Assembly: GCA_046290575.1 (NCBI GenBank)
Contig: JBKAGX010000002.1
Location: forward strand, 310,001 to 374,000
Source: JANQQJ01 sp046290575
Lineage (GTDB): Bacteria > Pseudomonadota > Alphaproteobacteria > SMXS01
Direction of reading: 5' to 3'
DNA length: 64,000 nucleotides
Positions within the stretch are counted from its first letter, which is position 1; each line of letters starts with the position of its first letter. Position numbers and translations under genes: made by a program. Of the stretch, positions 27,091 through 36,413 are shown one piece after another. The notes under the pieces are model-generated. The model made no database searches. It was given only the letters and a program-made list of their open reading frames with translations, and was not told where the DNA came from.

Positions 27091-29809
27091 GGCCGTGTCC
27101 CGGATTTCTTGAGTTGCGTGACGGCGCGGCGCGTGAGGAAATCAAAAATCTCAGCCGTTTCTCACCCTCCAGGATAAGCAGCAAGGCGATGCCGGCCGTC
27201 AGGATTCGCAAACCGTCCTCCAGACTTACGGGGCGCGTGTCGAAAAACGCTTCCATAAAGGGCGCGTAGGTGAACAGAAACTGCAGTGCCGTGACCGCGC
27301 CAATGGCGATCAAAACGGGCCTGGTGCCCAAAGCCCCTTTCAGGGTGAGGGACGGCTGGTTCAGGTAGCGCACGGAGAACAGATAGAATATCTCCATCAC
27401 CACAAGCGTATTGACGGCAATGGTGCGGGCTTGCTCGACGCTGGCGCCCTTGGCCTGGGCAATGCTGAACATACCGAATATGCCGGCGGTGAAGAGCAGA
27501 GAAACAAACGCCACCCGCCAGATAACGAAGCCGGACAGAATGGGTTCGCCTGGGCGGCGCGGCGGGCGGCGCATCACATTCTGTTCGGTCGTTTCGAAGG
27601 CGAGCGTCATCGCCAGAATGACCGAGCTGACCATGTTAACCCAGAGAATCTGTACCGGGGTGATCGGCAAGGTCAGGCCCAAGAGGATGGCCGTCACGAG
27701 GCTCAGTGACTCGCCACCATTGACCGGCAGCAGGAAAATGATGGCTTTCTTCAAGTTATCGTAGACTGTCCGGCCGGCTTTCACAGCCTCGGCAATGGTG
27801 GCGAAATTGTCATCCGTGAGCACGATTTCAGCAGCTTCTTTCGCCGCTTCGGTCCCTTTGCGCCCCATGGCGATGCCGATGTCTGCGCGTTTAAGCGCCG
27901 GAGCGTCATTTACGCCGTCACCGGTCATGGCAACGACAGCACCTGCACTCTGAAGCGCTTGCACGAGGCGTAGCTTATGCTCCGGACTGGTCCGCGCGAA
28001 GATGTCGAACTCTGACGCGCGCTGACGGAGCGTCTCTTCATCGAGACGATCAATGTCAGCGCCTATCAGCACATCATCTGTATTGTCCAGGCCAAGCTGT
28101 CCAGCAATGGCTGCGGCGGTGCCTGCGTGGTCGCCCGTGATCATCTTGACGCGGATACCGGCGGCGCGGCATTCGGCCACTGCGGCGATGGCTTCTTCTC
28201 GGGGCGGGTCGATCAGGCCGACCAAGCCAAGCAAGATAAGGCTGTGGTCAACGTCTTGAAACGCAAGTGTCTGGTGGCTGTTGTCAACCGGCTTGACGGC
28301 GATAGCCAGGACGCGCTGTCCGCTGTTCGCCAGCGCGTGCGCCTGTCCGTTCCAATAGTTGCGGTCCAGGGGTTCTTCCAGACCGTCTTCGGTGCGCTGA
28401 AACCGGCTCATTTCGAACAGCCGTTCAGGCGCGCCCTTGACAAAGATCGCCGCCGCACCGCTGTGGTCGTGGTGAAGGCTTGCCATAAACCGGTGCTGCG
28501 AATCGAAGGGGATCGAATCCGTCTGCGGGTTGGCACGGCGCTCATAATCCGGATCAAGGCCTGCTTTGCGCGCCAGGGTGATCAGGGCGCCCTCCATCGG
28601 GTCGCCCGTGACATGCCATTCACCGTCTTTTTGCGTCAGTTCGGCTTCGCTGCAAAGCAGCGCACCTCGGGCCAGGTCCATTAACAGGGGAAAGTTGCCG
28701 GCCTCCATTTGCCTGCCTTCGGCGGCGAATTCGCCGTGTGGGGCATATCCCGTTCCGGAAACGCTAAAGCGCCGCTTGGCGGTTGCAACCGAGGCGACAG
28801 TCATCTCGTTCTTGGTCAGCGTGCCGGTCTTGTCCGAGCAGATGACGGACACCGAGCCCAATGCTTCGATTGCCGGCAGCCGGCGGACAATTGCATGCCG
28901 TTGGGCCATGCCCTGGACACCGATGGCCAGAGTCACGGTCAGGATGGCCGGGAGCCCTTCGGGTATAGCCGCAACCGACAGGCCGACAACCGCCATGAAC
29001 AGGTCGCCAAAGCTAAGGCCGCCTACGGTCAGCCCAAAGGCCAGGATCAGTATGCCTGCCGCGAGCACAAAACCCGTCAGCCAGCGCGCGAATACAGCCA
29101 TCTGGCGTATCAGGGGCGTTACGGTGGGGTCGACCTTCGCGATCAGTCCACTGATCCGACCGATTTCGGTTTGTGCGCCTATGGCCACAGCGACACCACG
29201 GCCCAGGCCGGCGGCGACCAGCGTACCGCTGTAGGCCATGGAGCGCCGGTCGCCAAGCGCCACATCGGCGTCCACCGGTGCGGTGTTCTTCTGTGCAGGC
29301 GCGGATTCGCCGGTAAGCACAGCCTCTTGAACATTCAGGCCACGGGTCTGCAAAAGTCGCAAATCCGCCGGTACCCGGTCACCTGCTTCAAGCAGGACGA
29401 TGTCGCCGGGAACGATGTCTTCTCCCGGAATAGTTTGACGCCGTCCATCGCGCAGGACGGTAGCACTGGGCGCCAGCATATCGCGGATCGCGGCGAGCGC
29501 CTGCTCTGCCTTGCCTTCCTGGATGAAACCGATAATCGCGTTGACGAGGACAACGGCCAGGATGACACCTGCATCTACCCAGTGGTTCAGCAACGCCGTT
29601 GTCAAAGCTGCCGCCAGCAGCACGTAGATCAGCAGGTTGTGGAACTGACGAATGAACCGTATGGCTGCGCTGGGTCCGGGCGGCTGTGGTAACTTGTTCT
29701 GGCCGTGCTGCGCGCGTTGCTCCTCGACGCGCGCGCTGGAAAGACCTTCGGGACCGGACCCAAACGCCGTAAGGACGTCTTCCGTTTCGCGATGGTGCCA
29801 ATGGTCCAC
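27083..29809 (-). CDS. Cation-transporting P-type ATPase (P2 type)
   Basis: A protein of about 908 residues from GTG 29809, which is preceded by AGAAGG. A longer frame to 29890 would overlap the DUF533 gene. Order of parts: the N-terminal cation-ATPase segment (HHRETEDVLTAFGSGPEGLS), the actuator motif LTGESAP near 166, the M4 motif AIPEGLPA, the phosphorylation motif SDKTGTLTKNE (Asp326), the hinge MTGDGVNDAPALKRADIGIA, and a C-terminal helix bundle. The family transports calcium or sodium/potassium; specificity cannot be told. Position next to a Kef-type antiporter and Usp suggests a joint ion-homeostasis unit. Confidence 0.92.
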
Positions 29810-29837
29810 CTTGTGGCCTTCTAAGCAGTTTCGCTTT

Positions 29838-30587
29838 CTAGTCAGTCTGGCCTTCCGTGAGGGCATCGGCTTCCGCATGCAGATGGGCAACCAGCGCAGG
29901 ATCGAGTTTCAGGCGTGCCGCCAGCATAGCCAGATAGCCGCGTTCGGCGTCCCCATTCGGGTCGATCGCCAACAGGGACGCGGCATAGATTTCGGCAGCC
30001 TGTTCCGGCGTTTTTGCGGCTCTGGCCACCGCATCGACATCCAGGGATTTGGCGAGTTCTGAATCGATGAAGGCGCGGTCTTCGGCGTCCAGGTCAAGAT
30101 CTGTCAGTTGCCCCGTAATCCGCTGGCGTTCCTCGGCGGTCACATGGCCGTCCGCCTTGGCCGCAGCGATCATTGCCCGGATCAGCGCCTTGCTCAGGTC
30201 GGCTTCTTCGGCAGGCGTATCAGGGACGAAGGGGGTATCCACAGGGGCCGGAAGCACCGGAGCGGGTTGTGCCGTGGGGGCAGGGGCTGCCGGCTGCTGG
30301 TTGGCCTGCCAGTTGCGCCAAGCCTTATAGGCCAGCCCGCCAACCAGCGCGACGCCACCGACTTTCAGCGCGCCTTTTGCCAGCTTGCGCGGCTTTTTCT
30401 TGCCGCCCAGCAACAGCCCGGCCAGCCCGCCTGCGACCGCACCTGTGGCAAGTGCCCCGGGTCCACTCATCAGGCTCTTTAGATTGAGGCCGCCACCTGG
30501 GGCCGAGCCGCTGTCGGCAGCCGCTGTTTCGGGTGTGCCGGTGATCTGACCCAGAAACTGATTGAGTAGGGCAGAAGGGTCTGACAT
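29838..30587 (-). CDS. DUF533/TerB-like protein
   Basis: A protein of 249 residues starting MSDPSALLNQFLGQITG, with GAGG-like GAGGACCGC upstream supporting ATG 30587. A glycine/alanine-rich hydrophobic stretch (ALATGAVAGGLAGLLLGG) is followed by KKKPRK, then a proline/alanine linker. The C-terminal half is an acidic helical bundle of the TerB type (LIRAMIAAAKADGHVTAEER), matching DUF533. Function is unknown; the family is membrane associated. It is the first gene before the P-type ATPase, 28 bases upstream. Confidence 0.82.
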   Translation of the reverse strand: MSDPSALLNQFLGQITGTPETAAADSGSAPGGGLNLKSLMSGPGALATGAVAGGLAGLLLGGKKKPRKLAKGALKVGGVALVGGLAYKAWRNWQANQQPAAPAPTAQPAPVLPAPVDTPFVPDTPAEEADLSKALIRAMIAAAKADGHVTAEERQRITGQLTDLDLDAEDRAFIDSELAKSLDVDAVARAAKTPEQAAEIYAASLLAIDPNGDAERGYLAMLAARLKLDPALVAHLHAEADALTEGQTD

Positions 30588-30705
30588 GGGAGCGGTCCTC
30601 TCGTGAAATCCATTCCAAAACAACGCGCCGCGGCGCTTCATGGACATAGGCGTGAGAGGTCGCCAGGCAATATCAAACGGGGCCGAACATCGCGTTTTTT
30701 TGGTG

Positions 30706-31971
30706 TTAAAGCAGCACGCTGATAGAGTCGGCCCGGTCAAGCGCGCCATTGCCGAGTTCGTCGCGGCGTGCCTGTTTGAAGGCTTCGAAATCGCCGGCGA
30801 TTACCTGCCAGGTAAAGAACATTTCGCTTCCGTCGGGCATGGCCTGCGGGATCGGGCTGAAGCCCAGCGGAATCACTGAAAACGGCCCGTCGCTTTCCGT
30901 GTATAGGTGCCTGTCGACGAAATCCGTGAAGCTGTCGAACTTGTCGGCGGTGACCAGGTCAACGAACGCAACGCATGTTTCCTCTTCGGCGCCGACCCGG
31001 CGGATCATCTCGGCAGGGAAAATGCCGCCGGTCCAGCGGGCGTTGATTTCAGTGACCAGGAAATCACTGCCACGGATGAAATAGTCGACGCCGCAATTGA
31101 CGCCTTCGGGCTGCACATAGCCCTGGGCGCGCGCATATTCACCCACCCGGATCAGCGATTCACGCTGGGTGTCGGTCAATTCGACGCCAGGTCCGATCAG
31201 ATTGCCGACCCAGATGCCATCGGCGAACATGATACGCCGAACATTGGAGATGCTGATCTCGTCGTCCGTGACCAACAGGTCGGCGGTCATTTCCGTCCAG
31301 TCGCCCAGGTCGAGCTTCTGTTGCAAGATCACCTCCATGTCATCTTCATATTCAGCGACATAGTCGATGCACTCCTGCAGGCTGGAAACGGGAGTCACGT
31401 TTCGCGCGCCGGCCAGTCCCAGGGTCTTCAGGATGATCTGATTGTCGTATTTGTCCATGAACCGGGCGACAGTATCGGACTCCAACTCGCCTTTGCTGGT
31501 CAGCAGTGTATCGGGGACGGGGATGCCGAAGCCCGGCGCATTCTGGGCAAAATGGACCTTTGAGTTGACGTTCTGGCTGACCCGGTAGGCGGCAGGATCA
31601 TTATGCAGCACGCTATTGGTGCCGCTGGTCATATAAAGTGTGATGCTATCGGTATCCGGCAAGTCCGCAGCGATGGAGTCATAGAAACCGGCTTTGGGAT
31701 GCAGGTGCCGGTTCTCCTCGGGGATCGGCTCAAGGCCCATCCGATTGAAGAAGTCGGTGAACGTTGCCAGCCGTGCCGGCCAGGGCTCGGGTGCGAAGTG
31801 CTCATACATCGCCACGTGATCCTTGGGGCGGCCCAGGCCCACAAGGGCGACCTGCAGGAAGCCCATCAGGTCCTTGTTGGATTCATCGTCTTCAATCTGC
31901 TTGGGTGTCAGATTGTTGATGTCGAAATGCAGGGAGGCATCGTCCCCCGACATGGTGAACGTTGTGCTCAT
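30706..31971 (-). CDS. ATP-grasp enzyme of unknown product
   Basis: A protein of 421 residues from ATG 31971. The ATP-grasp fold is visible: the ATP-binding lysine region NQIILKTLGLAGARNVTP (Lys182), the second-strand region VILQQKLDLGDWTEMTADLL, and the metal-binding end FLVTEINARWTGGIFPAEM (Glu309, Asn310). ATP-grasp enzymes make carboxylate-amine or similar bonds through acylphosphates. The N-terminal 160 residues, including YMTSGTNSVLHNDP, are not a family I recognise. It lies between the ion-transport block and the desaturase gene, all on the same strand. Confidence 0.75.
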   Translation of the reverse strand: MSTTFTMSGDDASLHFDINNLTPKQIEDDESNKDLMGFLQVALVGLGRPKDHVAMYEHFAPEPWPARLATFTDFFNRMGLEPIPEENRHLHPKAGFYDSIAADLPDTDSITLYMTSGTNSVLHNDPAAYRVSQNVNSKVHFAQNAPGFGIPVPDTLLTSKGELESDTVARFMDKYDNQIILKTLGLAGARNVTPVSSLQECIDYVAEYEDDMEVILQQKLDLGDWTEMTADLLVTDDEISISNVRRIMFADGIWVGNLIGPGVELTDTQRESLIRVGEYARAQGYVQPEGVNCGVDYFIRGSDFLVTEINARWTGGIFPAEMIRRVGAEEETCVAFVDLVTADKFDSFTDFVDRHLYTESDGPFSVIPLGFSPIPQAMPDGSEMFFTWQVIAGDFEAFKQARRDELGNGALDRADSISVLL

Positions 31972-32119
31972 GGTCTGGCCGGGAAAGAAGGGGGCTGCGC
32001 GCACGGCGTTGGTCTCCTGTCAGACGAGGAGACGCAGGTATGCTGGTACCGCCCGCTTGTCTCCCCAGTAGAGCGAGCGAGGGCAGCCTAGCCCAGCTTG
32101 CGAGCGAATTTAAGCAGGT

Positions 32120-33145
32120 TCAGGCGGCCGGGGCTTCAGCGGTCTTCGGACGGCGCTCGCTGCGGACGACGCGACCCGAAATATCCGGATTGCCGGACAT
32201 GCCAAAATCATAGAGCAGCTTGCTCCAGGACTGATGACTTTCCAGCGAATCATAGGATTCGGCCGCAAGGCGTTTCAGGGCTGGCAGCTTGTTCCAGGGA
32301 ACGCCCGGAAAATCATGATGTTCGTTATGAAAGCCGATATTGAGCTGCACCCGGTTCAAGGGACCATAATAGCTGTAGGTCTCCTGATCCGGGTTGCCGG
32401 TAAAGTGTTCTTGGATCCAGCGGGCGCCAAGCGGGTGCAGGCCCAGTGCAAAGAGCATGGACATTGCCAGATAGAGAAAAGCGACGGGACCCAGGAAAAC
32501 AAGGACCGCAACGTCAAAAGCGATGACGGCTGCGAAGTTCAACGTCAGCCAGCGGTCCCAAAGCGCCCCATCCATCTTCGACGTTCGAAACATCAACAGG
32601 ATGGGAAAGACCAGCATCCAGCAGAACCGGCCCAGCCGCGTGCCGCCGAACAGTTTGACCTCCCATTCGCGCGGCAGGTCGGCGTCGTTCTGATAAACAC
32701 CCTGATAGATGTGGTGGCGCAGATGATACTTCTCGAAAGAGGTCGACGTCGGAACGACCATCGTCAGATTGGCCAGAATGCCCGCCAGCCGGTTCGGAAT
32801 TGTGCCGCCCAGGACGCGGCAATGGACGCATTCATGGATCATGGCCCAAAGTGCATGGGTAAAGAACGCACCGACCAGGTATGCTGCAATGATCGCTGCC
32901 CACCAGGGACCGGCGCTTAACAGCCAAGCCCCGGCAATCTGCGCACCGCAGGCGAAGATGATTATTGCGAGGGTCCAGGGGTTTCGACCGACAAGGTCGC
33001 GCACTTCGGGGTGCTGCGCCAATATGGCGCGGGTGCGCCCATAATGCGGTTCTGGAACGAAGGATTGGTAGAAATGCTGGCCGGCGCGGTTGGCGCTGAC
33101 TGGGTCCGTAAGGACCGCTGGATCGCGCTCCACGCTGCTTGACAA
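32120..33145 (-). CDS. Membrane fatty-acid/sphingolipid desaturase, dihydroceramide delta-4 type
   Basis: A membrane di-iron desaturase of 341 residues. The three histidine boxes are HECVH (104-108), HLRHH (141-145) and HNEHHDFP (273-280). The N-terminal stretch HYGRTRAILAQHPEVRDLVG and the C-terminal FHNEHHDFPGVPWNKLP and YDSLESHQSWSKLLYDF closely follow the layout of eukaryotic sphingolipid delta-4 desaturases (DEGS1). That is family recognition; whether this bacterium makes sphingolipids is not shown here. No sphingolipid biosynthesis gene is in the window. The alternative is a general fatty-acid desaturase. Confidence 0.82.
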   Translation of the reverse strand: MSSSVERDPAVLTDPVSANRAGQHFYQSFVPEPHYGRTRAILAQHPEVRDLVGRNPWTLAIIIFACGAQIAGAWLLSAGPWWAAIIAAYLVGAFFTHALWAMIHECVHCRVLGGTIPNRLAGILANLTMVVPTSTSFEKYHLRHHIYQGVYQNDADLPREWEVKLFGGTRLGRFCWMLVFPILLMFRTSKMDGALWDRWLTLNFAAVIAFDVAVLVFLGPVAFLYLAMSMLFALGLHPLGARWIQEHFTGNPDQETYSYYGPLNRVQLNIGFHNEHHDFPGVPWNKLPALKRLAAESYDSLESHQSWSKLLYDFGMSGNPDISGRVVRSERRPKTAEAPAA

Positions 33146-33226
33146 GGCTGGTTCCCCCTAAAGCCAGCGTGCACCATAGACTATTGGTCTGGTTAGTACA
33201 GGTCGCAGTTCCCGATGGAATAGCGG

Positions 33227-34063
33227 CTAGGCCGCCGGTTTCTCCCGCAGGTGGGCAAGCCAGTTGCCGATTTCCGCCATGCGGACCCGCGGGGATGCGA
33301 CTGGTTCCAGCGCGGGCGGCGTTTGGTCCGGGTCGTTTTCAAGCGCTTTGACGGCGCGCATTTCTTCGGTCAGCGCGTCAACCTGGTCCCTGCCGGTGAA
33401 GACGCCTGCGTCAATTTGCGACGGGCCATAGGCCTGTACCAGGCACGCGACCTCATGGCCGTCGAATTCCAGATGGTACTGCGTTGCCCAGAACTCGCCC
33501 TCGCCGCGGCGCAGGATCGCGGCCTGAACCGAGGAAAAATCGTTACCGGCCAGCAGATCCGCTGTTTCGGGCAACTCTGTCACCGTATCCGAATGCCAGC
33601 ACAATGCATCGAACTGGCCGGATTTGCCCTCGAACATCGGGTGCGCGCGGCCTTGCTTTGTCAGTGTCACATCCCGCGCCCAGGCGATCTCAAGCCCCTT
33701 GGGGTTGGCTTGCACGTCGCCGCCCGCCGCCACCGTGGCCAGTTGCAGCGCGTAGCAGCAGCCGAATTGCGGCGTGCCTTTGTCGAATGCGGTCTGGGAC
33801 AGGGCGATCTGGGCGTCGATAAGCGGGTTGCGGCGGTGGATGGTCAGATTGGATCCGCTCCACACCACCCCGTCATAGGCGTCGAGCGGTCTCGGCGGCC
33901 GAATGTCCGTCTCGCTGAATTCGATTATGTCGATCTCGGCATCCGGTTCGAACAGGCGTACCGCCCGTTCAAAGAGTAGGCCGGCCGTATGTGCGCCCGC
34001 ATCCAACGCGCTCTTACGGCCATTAGCCGTATAGGCATCGACGATCAGGATCTTGAGCGGCAT
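33227..34063 (-). CDS. Class I glutamine amidotransferase-like protein
   Basis: A protein of 278 residues from MPLKILIVDAYTANGRKSAL; the longer frame upstream lies in the duplicated promoter region. The amidotransferase nucleophile is the second cysteine of FGCCYALQ, with the His/Glu pair in WATQYHLEFDG. It resembles stand-alone GMP-synthase-like amidotransferases (the GuaA-N family), whose substrates are often unknown. A long C-terminal tail (about residues 215-278) is extra. It is divergent from a dead cupin copy. Confidence 0.85.
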   Translation of the reverse strand: MPLKILIVDAYTANGRKSALDAGAHTAGLLFERAVRLFEPDAEIDIIEFSETDIRPPRPLDAYDGVVWSGSNLTIHRRNPLIDAQIALSQTAFDKGTPQFGCCYALQLATVAAGGDVQANPKGLEIAWARDVTLTKQGRAHPMFEGKSGQFDALCWHSDTVTELPETADLLAGNDFSSVQAAILRRGEGEFWATQYHLEFDGHEVACLVQAYGPSQIDAGVFTGRDQVDALTEEMRAVKALENDPDQTPPALEPVASPRVRMAEIGNWLAHLREKPAA

Positions 34064-34136
34064 TGAAGCTCCTTCCGCCCGTTGGGAAGCGAGATAGTCT
34101 AGCCATTGATGGTGAAAGAAAAAGGAAAGAGATGAC
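34064..34136. repeat. Duplicated divergent promoter region, copy A
   Basis: This spacer matches 38318-38391 in order and content. Shared pieces are GCTCCTTCC, GATAGTCTAGC, a run of AAAGAAAA and GGAAAGAGATGA just before ATGTCAGG. Each copy separates a minus-strand gene from a plus-strand cupin reading frame. Here the plus-strand copy is dead. Confidence 0.7.
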
Positions 34137-34290
34137 ATGTCAGGTAAAAAACACGCCGGACGTTCCGAACGCCAAACCAGCCGATTCAGCCTATGTTTTT
34201 TTGGACGATTTCGAGTGGCCGCCGTTTCCCGAAGAGTTCACCCAGGGCGGTATCCGGTGAAAGCTGCTGCACATCTCGCCGCAAACCGTC
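34137..34290 (+). pseudogene. Truncated, disabled copy of the cupin gene at 38392
   Basis: The 5' part of the cupin gene is recognisable: ATGTCAGG at 34137, then (in a shifted frame) DSAYVFLDDFEWPPFPEEF and TQGGIR, against NDAYVHLDDFEWQPFPEEF in the intact copy. Two lesions are visible. A base-number difference in the first codons puts the ATG out of frame with the conserved part, and the codon TGG after GIR is TGA here. Similarity fades after the KLLHISP residues near 34283; the rest of the gene is absent. Confidence 0.8.
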
Positions 34291-34329
34291 GTCCCGCCCG
34301 ATCCTACCTCCACAAATGACAGGTTCCGA

Positions 34330-34357
34330 CCGGATCAGCCTTCCATTCCTGATCCGG
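34330..34357. other. Strong stem-loop
   Basis: CCGGATCAG (34330-34338) and CTGATCCGG (34349-34357) form a perfect 9-bp stem with a ten-base loop. No T-run follows, so it is not a typical terminator. It lies between the pseudogene and the next gene. Confidence 0.5.
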
Positions 34358-34476
34358 AAATTGTCGCATGAAAGGTGGCTGCGCTATCGAGGGCCGGTCC
34401 ATTGTGCGACTGGAAACATGCATATGCTATGAGGATGACAGTGTTAGATCGGCCTTATGTTTGGAAGGAAATTCCC

Positions 34477-34947
34477 ATGCGACTACGCCTGCTTGCATTC
34501 TCGCTGGTTTTGATGGCCACACCTGCCGCGGCACAAAAACAGCAAAGCCCCATAACTTTCGTTGTGAACCTGTTCGAACATTTCATGGCAGGCGACATGG
34601 ATGATTATGCTGAAAGATTTGCCTATCCGCATGGTCGGGTCTTGGGGAACCAATTTTCAATAGTCGAAGAGCGGAAAGTGGCTCTCGGCACCTACGAATT
34701 GATGCGTCAGACGGGTTGGGCCTACTCTAAGCTCAATGAGGTAAATGTTCTTGAAGAGAATGCCCATTCTGCGCTGGTTCGGGTCAATTTTGACCGCTTC
34801 GGCAACCAGGGCGAATTGATCCAGAAAGTAACCGCCTACTACACGTTGGTGAACGAGGCAGGAGCATGGAAGATTGTCAATTTAATGGCTGTTGGGCAAT
34901 CGTTGCCAGGCATGCAGATGGAAAGCCTAGGCGCTGTTGATTCATAG
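34477..34947 (+). CDS. Exported NTF2/SnoaL-like protein
   Basis: A protein of 156 residues with a Sec signal peptide (MRLRLLAFSLVLMATPAAA-Q). The mature part has the cone-shaped NTF2-like pattern: FVVNLFEHFMAGDMDDYAER, then later VTAYYTLVNEAGAWKIVNL. ATG 34477 is supported by GGAAGGA upstream; the longer frame to 34375 is rejected. Periplasmic, function unknown. It ends six bases inside the convergent LysR gene. Confidence 0.75.
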   Translation: MRLRLLAFSLVLMATPAAAQKQQSPITFVVNLFEHFMAGDMDDYAERFAYPHGRVLGNQFSIVEERKVALGTYELMRQTGWAYSKLNEVNVLEENAHSALVRVNFDRFGNQGELIQKVTAYYTLVNEAGAWKIVNLMAVGQSLPGMQMESLGAVDS

Positions 34948-35850
34948 GTTTTCAGTCAGCGCCGGGTGGCGGCGTAATTCGTGGATCAGGTGGTCGACAG
35001 TCGCGCGCACGCGGGCTGAGGCCTGTCCTCCTTCCTTGTGCACAACATGAACCGGGACGGCGGGCGTTTCGAAATCTTCCAACACGATTTCAAGGTCGCC
35101 GGACACAATATGATCTCTCACCATATAAGCCAAAACCCGTGTAATGCCCCGCCCGGCAAGGGCTGCTGAAATTGCCGGATCGGCTGTGTTCACGGCAAGC
35201 CGAGCCTTGGGCAGGTAACGGATGGTCTTACGCCCGCTCGTGAAAGGCCATTCTCCACCGGGGGTCAGCGCTGTGAAGTCAACGAGGTCATGGGCTTTCA
35301 GATCAGCTGGCGAGGCAGGCCGGCCCCTGCGGTTGATGTAATCCGGTGCGGCGCAAAGCACCCGGCGCATGGACCCCACGCGGCTTGCCCGCAGTGAGGA
35401 ATCCGGCAGGTCGGCAATGCGGATGGCGACATCGATGCCTTCTTCCATCAGATGCACGACCCTGTCAACGAACAGGGTTGAGACCGAAAGCCTCGGGTAC
35501 GTGTCCATGAGGTCCAGCAGCATCGGTGTCACGATCATGCGACCAAAGAGCGTTGAGGCGGTGACACTGACAGTACCGGCCGGCGTGGTGTGAAGGCCGG
35601 CAGCCGCCTGATCTGCAGCGTCGATGTCGAGCAGAATACGCTTGCAGTCGGTCAGGTAGCGGAGCCCCGCGTCGGTCAGGCTGACCGCGCGTGTGGTTCT
35701 GTTGAGCAGTCTGGCACTCAGGCGATCTTCGAGCGCCGAAATGGCGCGGGTGACGGCGGGTGGTGACATGCTGAGCCGCCGGGCGGCCGGCGCGAAACCG
35801 GCCTCTTCAGCCACGGCGACAAAAACTGACATAGACTTCAGATGATCCAC
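34942..35850 (-). CDS. LysR-family transcriptional regulator
   Basis: A protein of 302 residues. The N-terminal winged helix-turn-helix is typical: MSVFVAVAEEAGFAPAARRL and SPPAVTRAISALEDRLSARL. The C-terminal part is the periplasmic-binding-like effector domain (FGRMIVTPMLLDLMDTYPRL). The start is GTG 35850. A 23-base palindrome lies immediately upstream. It is divergent from the VOC/flavin-protein pair, which is the natural candidate target under the usual LysR arrangement; the effector is unknown. Confidence 0.93.
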   Translation of the reverse strand: MDHLKSMSVFVAVAEEAGFAPAARRLSMSPPAVTRAISALEDRLSARLLNRTTRAVSLTDAGLRYLTDCKRILLDIDAADQAAAGLHTTPAGTVSVTASTLFGRMIVTPMLLDLMDTYPRLSVSTLFVDRVVHLMEEGIDVAIRIADLPDSSLRASRVGSMRRVLCAAPDYINRRGRPASPADLKAHDLVDFTALTPGGEWPFTSGRKTIRYLPKARLAVNTADPAISAALAGRGITRVLAYMVRDHIVSGDLEIVLEDFETPAVPVHVVHKEGGQASARVRATVDHLIHELRRHPALTENL

Positions 35851-35851
35851 A

Positions 35852-35874
35852 ATTATTCCATTATATGGAATAAT
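35852..35874. promoter_or_regulatory. Palindromic operator between LysR and VOC genes
   Basis: Perfect 10-bp inverted repeat ATTATTCCAT-TAT-ATGGAATAAT. It begins two bases from the LysR GTG start, so a bound regulator would cover the LysR ribosome binding site. Its dyad form and position fit an autoregulatory LysR site. Confidence 0.6.
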
Positions 35875-35976
35875 AAATTCAATAATATGGCTATTCTAAC
35901 CCCAGCTAAAAACATCCATCTTGGTGGTCCGAGCAACAGGCGCCCTGTCGTAGCGCTCGATCAAGAGGAGTTTTCA

Positions 35977-36387
35977 ATGTCAGACGCAGCCATCACCCGG
36001 GGGGCCCACCATATTGGCCTGACCATTCCCGACCTTGCGCGCACGCGTGCCTTTTTCGTCGATACGCTGGGCTTTTCCCAGCTTGGTGAAGTCCCGGATT
36101 ATCCTGCCGTGTTCCTCACTGACGGCACCACCATGTTGACCTTGTGGCAGGCGGAGGACCCGGCATCCGCCGTCGGTTTCGATCGGCGCCGGAATATCGG
36201 GCTGCATCACTTTGCGTTGAAGGTTGCCAATCCGGATATCCTTCAGGGTCTTCATGAGAAATTATTGGCGATAGATGACGTCGAGATCGAATTCGCGCCA
36301 GAGCCGCTGGGGGCGGGTCCGACGCATCACATGATGGTCTTTGTTCCGGGCGGTGTGCGCGTCGAGTTTATCGCGCCTGCATCCTAA
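35977..36387 (+). CDS. VOC-superfamily (glyoxalase-like) protein
   Basis: A protein of 136 residues made of two beta-alpha-beta-beta-beta units. The first begins GAHHIGLTIPDLARTRAFFV, and the second contains GLHHFALKV, with metal-ligand candidates His in each and Glu in VRVEFI. The exact reaction is unknown. ATG 35977 is preceded by AAGAGGAG. It is followed 26 bases later by the flavin-binding protein gene, with which it probably forms an operon regulated by the divergent LysR. Confidence 0.85.
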   Translation: MSDAAITRGAHHIGLTIPDLARTRAFFVDTLGFSQLGEVPDYPAVFLTDGTTMLTLWQAEDPASAVGFDRRRNIGLHHFALKVANPDILQGLHEKLLAIDDVEIEFAPEPLGAGPTHHMMVFVPGGVRVEFIAPAS

Positions 36388-36413
36388 TTCTTGGTTCACA
36401 AGGAGGACCAGTC

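Noticed and set aside
30748..31563. Plus-strand open frames across the ATP-grasp gene
   Set aside because: They are antisense to a frame with clear ATP-grasp motifs.
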